Source of the DNA: Phenylobacterium soli
GTDB taxonomy: Bacteria; Pseudomonadota; Alphaproteobacteria; Caulobacterales; Caulobacteraceae
Assembly: GCF_003254475.1 (NCBI RefSeq)
Contig: NZ_QFYQ01000001.1
Location: 1,364,001 to 1,428,000 of the forward strand
Direction of reading: 5' to 3'
DNA: 64,000 bases
Part shown: one piece after another, positions 15,947 through 23,597 of the stretch
Position numbering within the stretch: position 1 is the stretch's first letter
Layout: each line of letters starts with the position of its first letter
Translations under genes and position numbers: made by a program
Notes under the pieces: generated by a model
Told to the model about the DNA's origin: nothing
The model's input: only the letters and a program-made list of their open reading frames with translations
Database searches by the model: none

Positions 15947-16423
15947 CTAAGTCAGCTCGCCGGCTTCGAACCTCTCGCGCAGCTGCTTGAAGTAGGCGTT
16001 GTCGGTCTCGGTGCGCGGGGCGCCGGTGACATAGTGGTTTAGGTCGACGAGGAGCTCGGCCCAGGCGGTGTCGAAGGCCGGGGTCCAGTCGGCGCCGAGC
16101 TGGGCCTTGAGGGTGTCGCGGATGATCTCGAAGAAGGTCGCGAAGATCTCGCGCGGGACGTCGTAGCCCTCGTGGGTGACCATCTCCGTGCCGATCATGT
16201 GGTCGGCGTAGCGGCGCTCGCCGATGAAATCGAAGATGGCCGCGAAGGTGCGCGACAGCATCTCGCCCTTAATGGCGTCGTTGGTGTCCCGCCAGAAGTA
16301 GGGCTTCATCTGCGGGTGGCGTACGAAGAGGCGCTCATAGACCAGCGGCGTCGGGTCGCCGCGCTCGGCCGCGAGCTCGAGACTCGCCTCGATGTCGGCG
16401 GCGCGGGCGAATGCCTGGGTCAT
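15947..16423 (-). CDS. Globin family protein
   Basis: This 158-residue haem protein belongs to the globin superfamily. Helix B/C appears as VYERLFVRHPQMKPYFW, and the F-helix proximal histidine is probably in GTEMVTHEGYDVP, followed by the G/H helices FFEIIRDTLKAQLGADWTPAFDTAWAELLVDLNHYV. It is a single-domain globin with no reductase fusion, so oxygen or NO binding or sensing is more likely than full NO dioxygenase activity without a partner. ATG 16423 has a good AGGAGACG ribosome binding site. No operon partner. Cytoplasmic. Confidence 0.8.
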   Translation of the reverse strand: MTQAFARAADIEASLELAAERGDPTPLVYERLFVRHPQMKPYFWRDTNDAIKGEMLSRTFAAIFDFIGERRYADHMIGTEMVTHEGYDVPREIFATFFEIIRDTLKAQLGADWTPAFDTAWAELLVDLNHYVTGAPRTETDNAYFKQLRERFEAGELT

Positions 16424-16577
16424 CTCGTCTCCTCCTGCCGCGCAGGGTGCGCATCCTAACGACGTTCCGCAAGCGGACAGGACGCCCCAGCGGGCCGATA
16501 GCCCCCGGCTATGGGGGACCTGCCTTGCGCGCGCAGAGCGCCTGCCTCTAGCTCCGGCGCAGGGAGGCACGTCCATC

Positions 16578-18533
16578 ATGTCCCAGAACCTCACGCGCGT
16601 CGTCGTGCGCGCCGCGGCCGGCGCGGCCATCGGCGTGGCGCTCGCCGGCGCCGTCCCGACGACCACCAGGGCCGAGCCGCCGACGGCCCAGACCCTCGCG
16701 GCCCAGCAGAAGGCCGCCGCGGCGCCGGAGTTCGCCGACCGGCAGGACTTCGAGTTCGCGAGCCGCGGTTTCCTCGGGACCCGCGCCGACCCGGTGATCC
16801 GCGGGGCGGGCGGGACGCCGGTCTGGAGCCTGGCCACCTACGACTTCCTGAAGGCGCCGGCCCCGCCGACCGTCGAGCCGGGGCTGTGGCGCCAGGCCCA
16901 GCTCCTGGCCATGAACGGCCTCTTCCAGGTCAGCGAGGGCATCTGGCAGGTGCGCGGCTTCGACCTCGCCAACGCCACCTTCATCCGGGGCAAGACCGGC
17001 TGGATCGTCATCGACACCCTCGGCTCGGCCGAGACGGCCAAGGCGGCCTACGAGCTGGTCAGCGAAAAGCTCGGCAAGCGGCCGATTGCGGCGGTGATCT
17101 ACACCCACAGCCACACCGACCACTTCGGCGGCGCCGGCGGGCTGATCACGCCGGAGGAGGCGAGGTCGGGCCGGGTGAAGGTGATCGCCCCGCACGGTTT
17201 CATGGAGGCGGCGAGCTCGGAGAACATCCTCGCCGGGCCGGCGATGGCGCGGCGCGCGATCTACCAGTTCGGCGTCTTCCTGAAGCCCGGTCCCGAGGGC
17301 CAGGTGAACGCCGGCATCGGGCCGGGCCTGTCGCGCGGGACGCCGGCGCTGATCGCGCCCAATACCCTGATCGAGCGGGACGGCCAGGAGATGAGCGTCG
17401 ACGGGGTGAAGCTGGTCTTCCAGCTGACGCCGGACACCGAGGCGCCGGCGGAGATGAACATCTACCTGCCGCAGTTCCGCGCCCTGTGCATGGCCGAGAA
17501 CGCCAATGCGACCATGCACAACGTGCTGACCCCGCGCGGCGCGGTGGTGCGCGACGCCAAGGGCTGGGCCGACCAGCTGACCCGCAGCCTGCGGCTGTTC
17601 GGCGACCGGACGGACGTGATGTTCACCAGCCATGCCTGGCCGCGGTTCGGCGGCGAGGCGGTGCGCGACTTCCTCGCCAAGCACCGGGACGCCTACAAGT
17701 ACCTGCACGACCAGTCGGTGCGGCTGATGAACGACGGGCTGACGGGGCCGGAGATCGCCTCGAGGATCGCCCTGCCGCCGGTGCTGGCGAAGGAGTGGTA
17801 CAACCACGGCTTCTACGGCTCGATGAGCTTCAATTCGCGGGCGGTCTATCAGCGCTACATGGGCTGGTACGACGGCGACCCGGTGCATCTGGCGGCGCGG
17901 CCGCGGACCGAGACCGCGAGGCGCTATGTGGAGGCGATGGGCGGCGCGGCGGCCGTGCGGGCGCGGGCGCAGGCGGCGTTCGAGGCCGGCGACTACGCCT
18001 GGGCGGCGGAGCTTTTGGACAAGGCGGTGTTCGCCGATCCGGCCGACGCCGAGGCCAAGGCGCTGCTGGCGCGGGCGTACGAGCAGCTCGGCTACCAGAC
18101 CCAGAACTCGCTGGAGCGGAACGAATACCTGTCTGGCGCCGACGAGCTGCGCACCGGCGCAAAGGGCGGCATCGGCCAGGCCGGCGCCCTGCTGGCCGGC
18201 GCGCCCCTGCCGCTGCTGCTGGACGCCATCGCCGTGCGGCTCGACCCGGCCAAGGTCGGGGACGGCCGGCTGAGGCTCGAGTTCGTCCTCACCGAGGGCG
18301 ACCGGGCCTATGTGACGGTGGAGAACGGGGTGCTGGTGCACGAGCCGATCGCCGCGCCCGGCAAGGTGGACGCGACGATCACGCTCAGCCACGCCGACCT
18401 CGCCGCCGCGCTCACCGGCCATCGGCCGGCGGCGGGAGCGGTGAAGATCGACGGCGATGCGGGCGCCCTGCTGCGGCTGATGTCCTGGCTCGAGCCGCTC
18501 TCGGCCAAGCCGTTCGGCCTGGTGACGCCCTGA
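16578..18533 (+). CDS. Linear primary alkylsulfatase (SdsA1-like, MBL fold)
   Basis: This 651-residue exported enzyme should hydrolyse alkyl sulfates such as dodecyl sulfate to alcohol and sulfate. A signal peptide covers about residues 1-31. The metallo-beta-lactamase domain has the THSHTDHFGG metal motif (H177, H179, D181, H182) and the family's second-site segment MAENANATMHNV. A dimerisation domain (about 410-530) and a C-terminal SCP2-like domain (about 540-651, ending SAKPFGLVTP) complete the SdsA1 architecture. ATG 16578 follows CACGTCCATC with weak ribosome binding. It stands alone. Confidence 0.9.
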   Translation: MSQNLTRVVVRAAAGAAIGVALAGAVPTTTRAEPPTAQTLAAQQKAAAAPEFADRQDFEFASRGFLGTRADPVIRGAGGTPVWSLATYDFLKAPAPPTVEPGLWRQAQLLAMNGLFQVSEGIWQVRGFDLANATFIRGKTGWIVIDTLGSAETAKAAYELVSEKLGKRPIAAVIYTHSHTDHFGGAGGLITPEEARSGRVKVIAPHGFMEAASSENILAGPAMARRAIYQFGVFLKPGPEGQVNAGIGPGLSRGTPALIAPNTLIERDGQEMSVDGVKLVFQLTPDTEAPAEMNIYLPQFRALCMAENANATMHNVLTPRGAVVRDAKGWADQLTRSLRLFGDRTDVMFTSHAWPRFGGEAVRDFLAKHRDAYKYLHDQSVRLMNDGLTGPEIASRIALPPVLAKEWYNHGFYGSMSFNSRAVYQRYMGWYDGDPVHLAARPRTETARRYVEAMGGAAAVRARAQAAFEAGDYAWAAELLDKAVFADPADAEAKALLARAYEQLGYQTQNSLERNEYLSGADELRTGAKGGIGQAGALLAGAPLPLLLDAIAVRLDPAKVGDGRLRLEFVLTEGDRAYVTVENGVLVHEPIAAPGKVDATITLSHADLAAALTGHRPAAGAVKIDGDAGALLRLMSWLEPLSAKPFGLVTP

Positions 18534-18540
18534 CGGTCCG

Positions 18541-18918
18541 CTAGGCCAGGCGGTGCATGGCGCAGAGCTTGTTGCCGTCCGGATCGCGCAGATAGGCGAG
18601 GTAGAGCTTGCCGTTCGGCCCTTCGCGGACGCCGGGCGGATCCTCGATGGAGACCCCGCCAGCCGCCACGCCCGCGGCGTGCCAGGCGTCGGCCTGTTCG
18701 GTCGAGGAGCAGGCGAAGCCGACAGTGCCGCCGTTGGCGAAGGTCGCCGGCTCGCCGTCGATCGGCAGGGAGACGGCGAAGACGCCGTTGGGCGACAGGT
18801 AGAAGACCCGGTGGCGGTCGACGACGCCGGGGCCCACGCCCAGCGCGCCCATCAGGCTGTCGTAGAAGCCCTTGGCCTTATCGAGGTCGTTGGTGCCGAC
18901 CATGACATGCGAAAACAT
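18541..18918 (-). CDS. VOC (glyoxalase/bleomycin-resistance fold) protein
   Basis: A 125-residue protein with paired beta-alpha-beta-beta-beta modules, starting MFSHVMVGTNDLDKAKGFYD and ending YLAYLRDPDGNKLCAMHRLA. The metal-site candidates are His4, and the late Tyr-Leu/Asp-Pro-Asp-Gly-Asn strand of the family. This is the single-domain VOC type common in alphaproteobacteria; the substrate is unknown. ATG 18918 has GGAGGACG upstream. It converges on the alkylsulfatase gene with 7 bp between the stops. Confidence 0.85.
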   Translation of the reverse strand: MFSHVMVGTNDLDKAKGFYDSLMGALGVGPGVVDRHRVFYLSPNGVFAVSLPIDGEPATFANGGTVGFACSSTEQADAWHAAGVAAGGVSIEDPPGVREGPNGKLYLAYLRDPDGNKLCAMHRLA

Positions 18919-19071
18919 CGATGCGTCCTCCCTGGCGTCCCCCACGGACGCGAAGGATTGAAGTAGGGTGGCAAGCGGCGCCGTACGAGAGGTGGCGGCG
19001 ATTTTTGATCTGGGCCGCAGCGCCAGGAGCGGCGGAACCGCTAGGGGTGCGCCGGGAGTTTGGAGGCCAGC

Positions 19072-19506
19072 ATGTCCGAAGCCCTGCATGTCGTCTGCCC
19101 GCACTGCGACGGGGTGAACCGCATCCCGGCCGACAAGCTGTCCGCCGGCCCGAAGTGCGGCCGCTGCCACAAGGCGCTGTTCACGGGCGAACCCGTGGCC
19201 CTCGACGAGCGGCGCTTCGAGACCCACGTGGCGCGCTCCGACCTGCCGGTGATCGCCGACTTCTGGGCGGCCTGGTGCGGACCCTGCCGGGCCATGGCGC
19301 CGATCTTCGAGCGGGCGGCGGCGGGACTGGAGCCTCACGCCCGGTTCGTGAAGGTCGACGTCGACGCCAATCCGCAGATCTCGGCCAAGCTCGGCATCCG
19401 CGGCATCCCGGCGCTGTTCGCCTTCAAGGGCGGGAAGGTCGCGGCGAGCCATTCCGGCGTCGCCGATGCGGCGCTGCTGAAGAGCTGGGTCGAGCGACTG
19501 GGCTGA
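19072..19506 (+). CDS. trxC: Thioredoxin 2 (zinc-finger thioredoxin)
   Basis: This 144-residue thiol-disulfide reductase has an N-terminal zinc ribbon with cysteines C9, C12, C29 and C32, followed by a thioredoxin domain with the active site WCGPC (C69 and C72) and the cis-proline segment GIRGIPALFAF. This layout is diagnostic of TrxC, which is more oxidation-resistant and stress-linked than TrxA. ATG 19072 has GGAGG eight bases upstream. Its last 83 bp overlap the end of the convergent spermidine-synthase-like gene. Confidence 0.95.
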   Translation: MSEALHVVCPHCDGVNRIPADKLSAGPKCGRCHKALFTGEPVALDERRFETHVARSDLPVIADFWAAWCGPCRAMAPIFERAAAGLEPHARFVKVDVDANPQISAKLGIRGIPALFAFKGGKVAASHSGVADAALLKSWVERLG

Positions 19507-20185
19507 TCTCGCCTGCGGGCTTGCGGGCCAGCCAGATGACGTGTCGCGCGCCGCGCTTCGAACCGGTGGCGCGGACCCGCTTCTCCTCCACCAGATAGCC
19601 GCTGCGGCGCAGGCGCTGGGCGAAGGCGTCGTCGGGCGTCGCCGACCAGACGGCGAGCACGCCGCCCGGCCCGAGCGCGGCCGCGGCCGCGGCGAGGCCG
19701 GGGAGGCCATAGAGCCCGTCGTTGGCCGCGCGGTTCAGCCCGCCAGGGCCGTTGTCCACGTCGAGCAGGATGGCGTCGTAGGCCCCTTGGGCCTCGGCGA
19801 TCAGGTCGGCGACGTCGGCGACGCGGATCGCGACGCGCGGATCCTCGAGGCAGCCGGCGAAGATCTGGGCCATCGGGCCGCGGGCCCATTCGACAACGGC
19901 GGGGACGAGTTCGGCGACGACGACCTCGGCGGCGGCCGGCAGGGCGGCGAGGGCGGCGCGCAGGGTGAAGCCCATGCCGAGGCCGCCGATCAGCACCCGC
20001 GGCCGCGCCGCGCCGGCGAGCGGGGCGCAGGTGAGCTCGGCCAGCGCCTGCTCCGAGCCGCTGAGGCGGCTGTTCATCAGCTCGATGGAGCCGGACATGA
20101 TCGACAGCTCGGCGCCGCGGCGCATCAGGCGCAGCTCGCCGCCGCCGGGGATCTGCGCGGTGTCGAGGTGTTCCCAGGGAATCAT
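19424..20185 (-). CDS. Spermidine-synthase-like methyltransferase-fold protein
   Basis: This 253-residue protein is related to polyamine synthases (SpeE fold). The nucleotide loop reads VLIGGLGMGFTLRAAL, followed by EVVVAELVPAVVEW and a DAILLDVDNGPGG motif. It probably binds S-adenosylmethionine or decarboxylated SAM, but whether it makes a polyamine or methylates something is not clear. Its Ser/Arg-rich last 28 residues read antisense through the trxC 3' end (19424-19506), a tail that looks like an extension past an older stop. Its ATG at 20185 overlaps the stop of the rsuA-like gene by 4 bp, so it is coupled to that gene. Confidence 0.8.
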   Translation of the reverse strand: MIPWEHLDTAQIPGGGELRLMRRGAELSIMSGSIELMNSRLSGSEQALAELTCAPLAGAARPRVLIGGLGMGFTLRAALAALPAAAEVVVAELVPAVVEWARGPMAQIFAGCLEDPRVAIRVADVADLIAEAQGAYDAILLDVDNGPGGLNRAANDGLYGLPGLAAAAAALGPGGVLAVWSATPDDAFAQRLRRSGYLVEEKRVRATGSKRGARHVIWLARKPAGEISPVARPSSSAAPHRRRRNGSPRPSRP

Positions 20186-20922
20186 TTCGGGGCGGCGGCG
20201 AACACGGTCGCGATCTCGGCCGGCGTCATCAGCCGCCAGGCGCCGGGGGCGAGGTCGGCCGGCAGGTCGAGGCCGCCGATGCGGTCGCGGTGCAGGGCCT
20301 CCACGTGGTTGCCGACGGCGGCGAACATGCGCCGCACCTGGTGGTAGCGGCCCTCGCCGACCGTCAGATAGGCGCTGGTCGGCGACAGGGGTTCGAGCAC
20401 CGCCGGGGCCAGCGGCTTGTCCTCGCCCTCCAGCCTCAGCTCGCCGGAGGCGAAGCGCGCCGCCTCGTGGCCTTCGAGCGGACGGGCGAGGGTGGCGAGG
20501 TAGCGCTTGGCGACGTGCTGGCGCGGCGAAATGATCCGGTGCAGCAGGGCCCCGTCGTCGGTCAGCAGCAACAGGCCCGAGGTGTCCTTGTCGAGCCGGC
20601 CCACGGTGGAGATCGCCGGCTCGCGGCCCCGCCAGCGGGTCGGCAGCAGGTCGTAGACCAGCGGCCCGGATTCCTTGTGCGAGCAGGTCACCCCGAGCGG
20701 CTTGTGCAGCATCAGGGCGAGGCCCGGCGGCGGGTCGAGGCGGGCGCCCATGACCCGCATGCGCTCGGCAAGGTCGGGCGTGACGGCGAGGCGCATGTCG
20801 GCCGTGGCGACCGGCGCCCCGTCGAGCTCGATCTCGCCGGCGCGGACCAGGGCCTGGATTTCGCGGCGCGAGCCGTAGCCCATGTTGGCCAGGAGCCGGT
20901 CGAGCCGGAAGGTGGAGCTCAT
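20182..20922 (-). CDS. Pseudouridine synthase, RsuA/RluB/E/F family
   Basis: This 246-residue RNA pseudouridine synthase has an N-terminal S4 RNA-binding domain (FRLDRLLANMGYGSRREIQALVRAGEIELDG). The catalytic domain carries the GRLDKDTSGLLLLTDDG signature, where the aspartate after GRL is the nucleophile. It most resembles RsuA, which modifies U516 of 16S rRNA, but the RluB/E/F types share the motif. It sits between a SAM-type enzyme downstream and an RsmC-like methyltransferase upstream, giving an rRNA-modification group. ATG 20922 overlaps the end of the rsmC-like gene. Confidence 0.88.
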   Translation of the reverse strand: MSSTFRLDRLLANMGYGSRREIQALVRAGEIELDGAPVATADMRLAVTPDLAERMRVMGARLDPPPGLALMLHKPLGVTCSHKESGPLVYDLLPTRWRGREPAISTVGRLDKDTSGLLLLTDDGALLHRIISPRQHVAKRYLATLARPLEGHEAARFASGELRLEGEDKPLAPAVLEPLSPTSAYLTVGEGRYHQVRRMFAAVGNHVEALHRDRIGGLDLPADLAPGAWRLMTPAEIATVFAAAPK

Positions 20923-21833
20923 CGCCGCGCCTCGTAGACCTTGAAGCCGGCCGCTTCGCCGCGCGCGGTGACGCGGGAGAAGAGGCCGTTCAGCACCGCC
21001 TCGTAGGGCAGATGCCGGTTGGCGACCAGGAAGACGACGCCGCTGGGGCGCAGCACCTGGTGGGCCCGGCGGATGAAGCCCTGGCCGAGTTCGCGGTCCT
21101 CGAGCCCGCGATCGTGGAACGGCGGGTTCATGACCACGAAGTCGAGGCCGGCGAGCTCGGGCGCCAGCCGCGCGTCGGCCCAGTGGAAGTGCGCCCGCGG
21201 GTCCTCGACGTTGCGGCGGGCGGCGGCGATGGCGCGGGCGTCGATGTCGATGAGATCGAGGCGGGTCACCGCCGGGGCGGCGAGGACCGCGCGGGCGAGG
21301 ACGCCGAGGCCGCAGCCGAGATCGGCGCCCTGGCCGGCGAGCGGCGGCAGCACCGCGAGGAGCTGGCGGGTGCCCGGATCGGGCCGGTCCCAGCTGAACA
21401 CGCCGGGCTGGGTCCAGAGGCCGAGTTCCTCGGACCAGCGCGGCGCGCCGGCGGCGATGGCCGCCTCGAGGCCGGCGGGCGCGTCCGGGCGGCGGGTCTG
21501 GCAGATGCGCTGATGCTGGCGGCCGGTCTCCGAGACGGCGCAGCCGAAGGCCTCCAGCTCCTTCTTCAGGCGCGAGCCGCCCTTGTCCTTGGGCGCGAGG
21601 ACGGTGAGCGGCGCGCCCGGCGCGAGGGCGGCGAGCAGGCGAGCGAGGACATAGCGGCGCTCGACCGTGCCCGGCGGGGCGGCGACGACGGCGCCGGCGA
21701 GGCTTTGTGGCGTGAGGGCCTCAAGGTCGGCCGCGCCGGGGACCAGCGGGCTGACCTGCACGGCCCCCGCCGGGACCTCGGCCAGCGCCGCCGGCGGCGC
21801 GCCGTAGACGCAGGTGGTCGCGCCGGTGGCCAA
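20919..21833 (-). CDS. Class I SAM methyltransferase, RsmC-like (16S rRNA G1207)
   Basis: This enzyme of about 304 residues has a C-terminal methyltransferase domain with the SAM loop GADLGCGLGVLARAVL and the catalytic NPPF motif (VMNPPFHDRGLED). The N-terminal domain opens CVYGAPPAALAEVPAGAVQVSPLVPG, as in the alphaproteobacterial RsmC-like group. I prefer the TTG at 21833 (AGGGGA nine bases upstream) because family proteins begin about there. An ATG at 21962 (347 residues) is also possible but adds 43 atypical residues and its start codon would overlap that of the divergent HAD gene. Coupled to the rsuA-like gene by a 4-bp overlap. Confidence 0.78.
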   Translation of the reverse strand: MATGATTCVYGAPPAALAEVPAGAVQVSPLVPGAADLEALTPQSLAGAVVAAPPGTVERRYVLARLLAALAPGAPLTVLAPKDKGGSRLKKELEAFGCAVSETGRQHQRICQTRRPDAPAGLEAAIAAGAPRWSEELGLWTQPGVFSWDRPDPGTRQLLAVLPPLAGQGADLGCGLGVLARAVLAAPAVTRLDLIDIDARAIAAARRNVEDPRAHFHWADARLAPELAGLDFVVMNPPFHDRGLEDRELGQGFIRRAHQVLRPSGVVFLVANRHLPYEAVLNGLFSRVTARGEAAGFKVYEARR

Positions 21834-21960
21834 GCTTGGAGATCCCCTGTGCGCTCCCGCCACGGGAGCCGAAGCCGCGTCAGCTACCCGTTTTTGCGCG
21901 CCGGCTCCACTGGCGAGGGGCGCCTGGGAGCGGAGGACGTGGACGTGGTACAGCCCGTCC

Positions 21961-22608
21961 ATGCCCGTACGCGCCCGCAAGACCCTGCTGCTTGACCTCG
22001 ACGGGACGCTGGTCGATCCGGCGCCGGGCATCCTCGGCAGCATGCGCCATGCGCTGGCGCGGCTGGGGGCCGACGCGCCGGAGGATGCGGACCTGTCGTG
22101 GATGATCGGTCCGCCGATCCGGGCGTCGGTGGCGCGGCTGCTGGGCGAGACGGTCGATCCGGAGGAAGCGGTCGCGCTCTACCGCGAGCGCTACGCCGAG
22201 TGGGGGCTGCGCCAGGCGACGCCCTATCCCGGGATGCTTCAGACTCTCGCGGCGCGGAAGGCCGACGGCACGCGGCTGATCCTCTGCACCTCCAAGGCGG
22301 CGGTGTTCGCGCGCCAGGTGGTCGACCACTTCGGCTTCGCGCCCCTGCTGAGCGCGGTCTACGGCGCCGAACTCGACGGGCGGCGGGAGAACAAGGCCGA
22401 GCTGATCGCCCACATCCTCGAGGCCGAGGGGCTCGACCCGGCGCAGGCCTGCATGGTCGGCGACCGCGAGCACGACGTGATCGGGGCCGCGCGGCACGGG
22501 ATCCCCACGGTGGGCGTCCTCTGGGGCTTCGGCGACCGGGCCGAGCTGGAGGCGGCCGGGGCGGCGGTGGTGATCGCCCGGCCGGAGGAACTGGCCCTAC
22601 CGGCCTGA
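21961..22608 (+). CDS. HAD-superfamily phosphatase (phosphoglycolate phosphatase-like)
   Basis: This 215-residue hydrolase has motif I LLLDLDGTLVD (both catalytic aspartates), the cap domain with alpha-helical layout of the Gph/PpaX type, motif II CTSKAA (Thr/Ser), the motif III lysine in ENKAELI, and motif IV MVGDREHD. The substrate could be phosphoglycolate or another small phosphate ester. There is no Shine-Dalgarno just before ATG 21961, so the transcript may be leaderless. It diverges from the rsmC-like gene. Confidence 0.85.
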   Translation: MPVRARKTLLLDLDGTLVDPAPGILGSMRHALARLGADAPEDADLSWMIGPPIRASVARLLGETVDPEEAVALYRERYAEWGLRQATPYPGMLQTLAARKADGTRLILCTSKAAVFARQVVDHFGFAPLLSAVYGAELDGRRENKAELIAHILEAEGLDPAQACMVGDREHDVIGAARHGIPTVGVLWGFGDRAELEAAGAAVVIARPEELALPA

Positions 22609-22696
22609 GGGCCAAGCTTGCGCCGTTCGCCCGATGGCCGTCTACTCGGCGGATCGGCGTTCGACCGCGGGCGCCGCCGCCACACGAGCCCTGCCG

Positions 22697-22846
22697 ATGG
22701 TCATCATCATCCCGACACCGCCCCGCAAGCCCGGCGACCCGCCGCCGCCGTTCGGGACCCAGATGGCCTATGCGCTCGCCTTCGCGGCGGCGCTGTTCCT
22801 GGTGGTCGGCGCGGCGGCCGTGCTGAACGGGGCGCGGCTTTACTGA
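22697..22846 (+). CDS. Small single-pass membrane protein
   Basis: A 49-residue protein begins MVIIIPTPPRKPGDPPPPFG and has one hydrophobic helix (MAYALAFAAALFLVVGAAAVLN) near the C-terminus. An in-frame ATG at 22634 would add 21 residues of doubtful value. No ribosome binding site precedes either start. The polyproline patch next to the helix suggests a short cytoplasmic or periplasmic docking arm. Function unknown, and it may not be translated. Confidence 0.4.
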   Translation: MVIIIPTPPRKPGDPPPPFGTQMAYALAFAAALFLVVGAAAVLNGARLY

Positions 22847-22903
22847 CCGGGCCGGCGAGCGAGCGCCACTGACAGCCGAGCGGATGGTGAGGACCTTGCC
22901 GGG

Positions 22904-23536
22904 ATGAGCGGACTGATCGTCTGGAGCTATGACTGGGTCCCCGAGGGGCCGCGTGGGTTCGTGCGGGACCTGAGGCTGCGATGGGCCTGCGAGGAGGGCG
23001 GTCTCGACTACGAGGTGCGGACGATCCCGTTCGACGGGCGCGAGACCAATCATCTGGCGCGCCAGCCGTTCGGCCAGATTCCATTCCTCGACGACGGCGA
23101 TGTGAAGATCTTCGAGAGCGGGGCGGGGCTGCTGCACCTCGCCCGCAAGAGCGAGACGCTCATGCCGCGCGATCCCCGCGGCGAGGCCGAGACCCTGCAG
23201 TGGACGATCGCGGCGCTCAACTCCATCGAGATGGTGAGCGTTCCCTGGTGGTTCCTGAAGATGAGCGGCGACGCCGACAACCAGCTCACCGGCTGGCTGA
23301 CCCAGCGCCTGGATCATGTGGAGCGGATCCTCAGGGAGCGGGAATGGCTCGCGGCCGGCCGCTTCACGGTCGCCGACCTGCTGATGGCCGATGTGCTGCG
23401 GGTGCCGGACGTGAGGGCGTTCGGCGATCGGCCGGCGAGCGAGGCCTATGTCGCCCGCCTGACCGCGCGGCCGGCGTTCCTCAAGGCGCAGGCCGACCAG
23501 ATCGCGCTCTTCGCGGCGGCGGATCAGGCGCGATAG
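22904..23536 (+). CDS. Glutathione S-transferase family protein
   Basis: A 210-residue protein with the thioredoxin-fold N-terminal domain (LIVWSYDWVPEGPRG...) and the gamma-glutamyl recognition region FGQIPFLDDGDVKIFESGAGLLHLA, in which the cis-Pro and ESGA contact are visible. The helical C-terminal domain contains the N-capping and hydrophobic staple region (WLAAGRFTVADLLMADVLRV). Typical GST length. Substrate and class are uncertain. It is followed by an MBL hydrolase gene on the same strand, a common detoxification pairing, though the 60-bp gap leaves co-transcription unproved. Confidence 0.88.
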   Translation: MSGLIVWSYDWVPEGPRGFVRDLRLRWACEEGGLDYEVRTIPFDGRETNHLARQPFGQIPFLDDGDVKIFESGAGLLHLARKSETLMPRDPRGEAETLQWTIAALNSIEMVSVPWWFLKMSGDADNQLTGWLTQRLDHVERILREREWLAAGRFTVADLLMADVLRVPDVRAFGDRPASEAYVARLTARPAFLKAQADQIALFAAADQAR

Positions 23537-23597
23537 ACCGCGCCGCGCCCGCCAAGGCTGGGCAGACCATTTGCTCCCGCAGGGGCAAGTCCGCACA

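Noticed and set aside
21834-21962. GIY-YIG-like start (LYHVHVLRS) in the upstream part of the rsmC-like frame
   Set aside because: The short resemblance is not followed by the rest of a GIY-YIG domain, so it is considered chance.
21884-23596. 570-codon minus-strand frame over the HAD and GST genes
   Set aside because: Runs of Arg/Ala/Pro and no domain; it is antisense to genes with clear family motifs.
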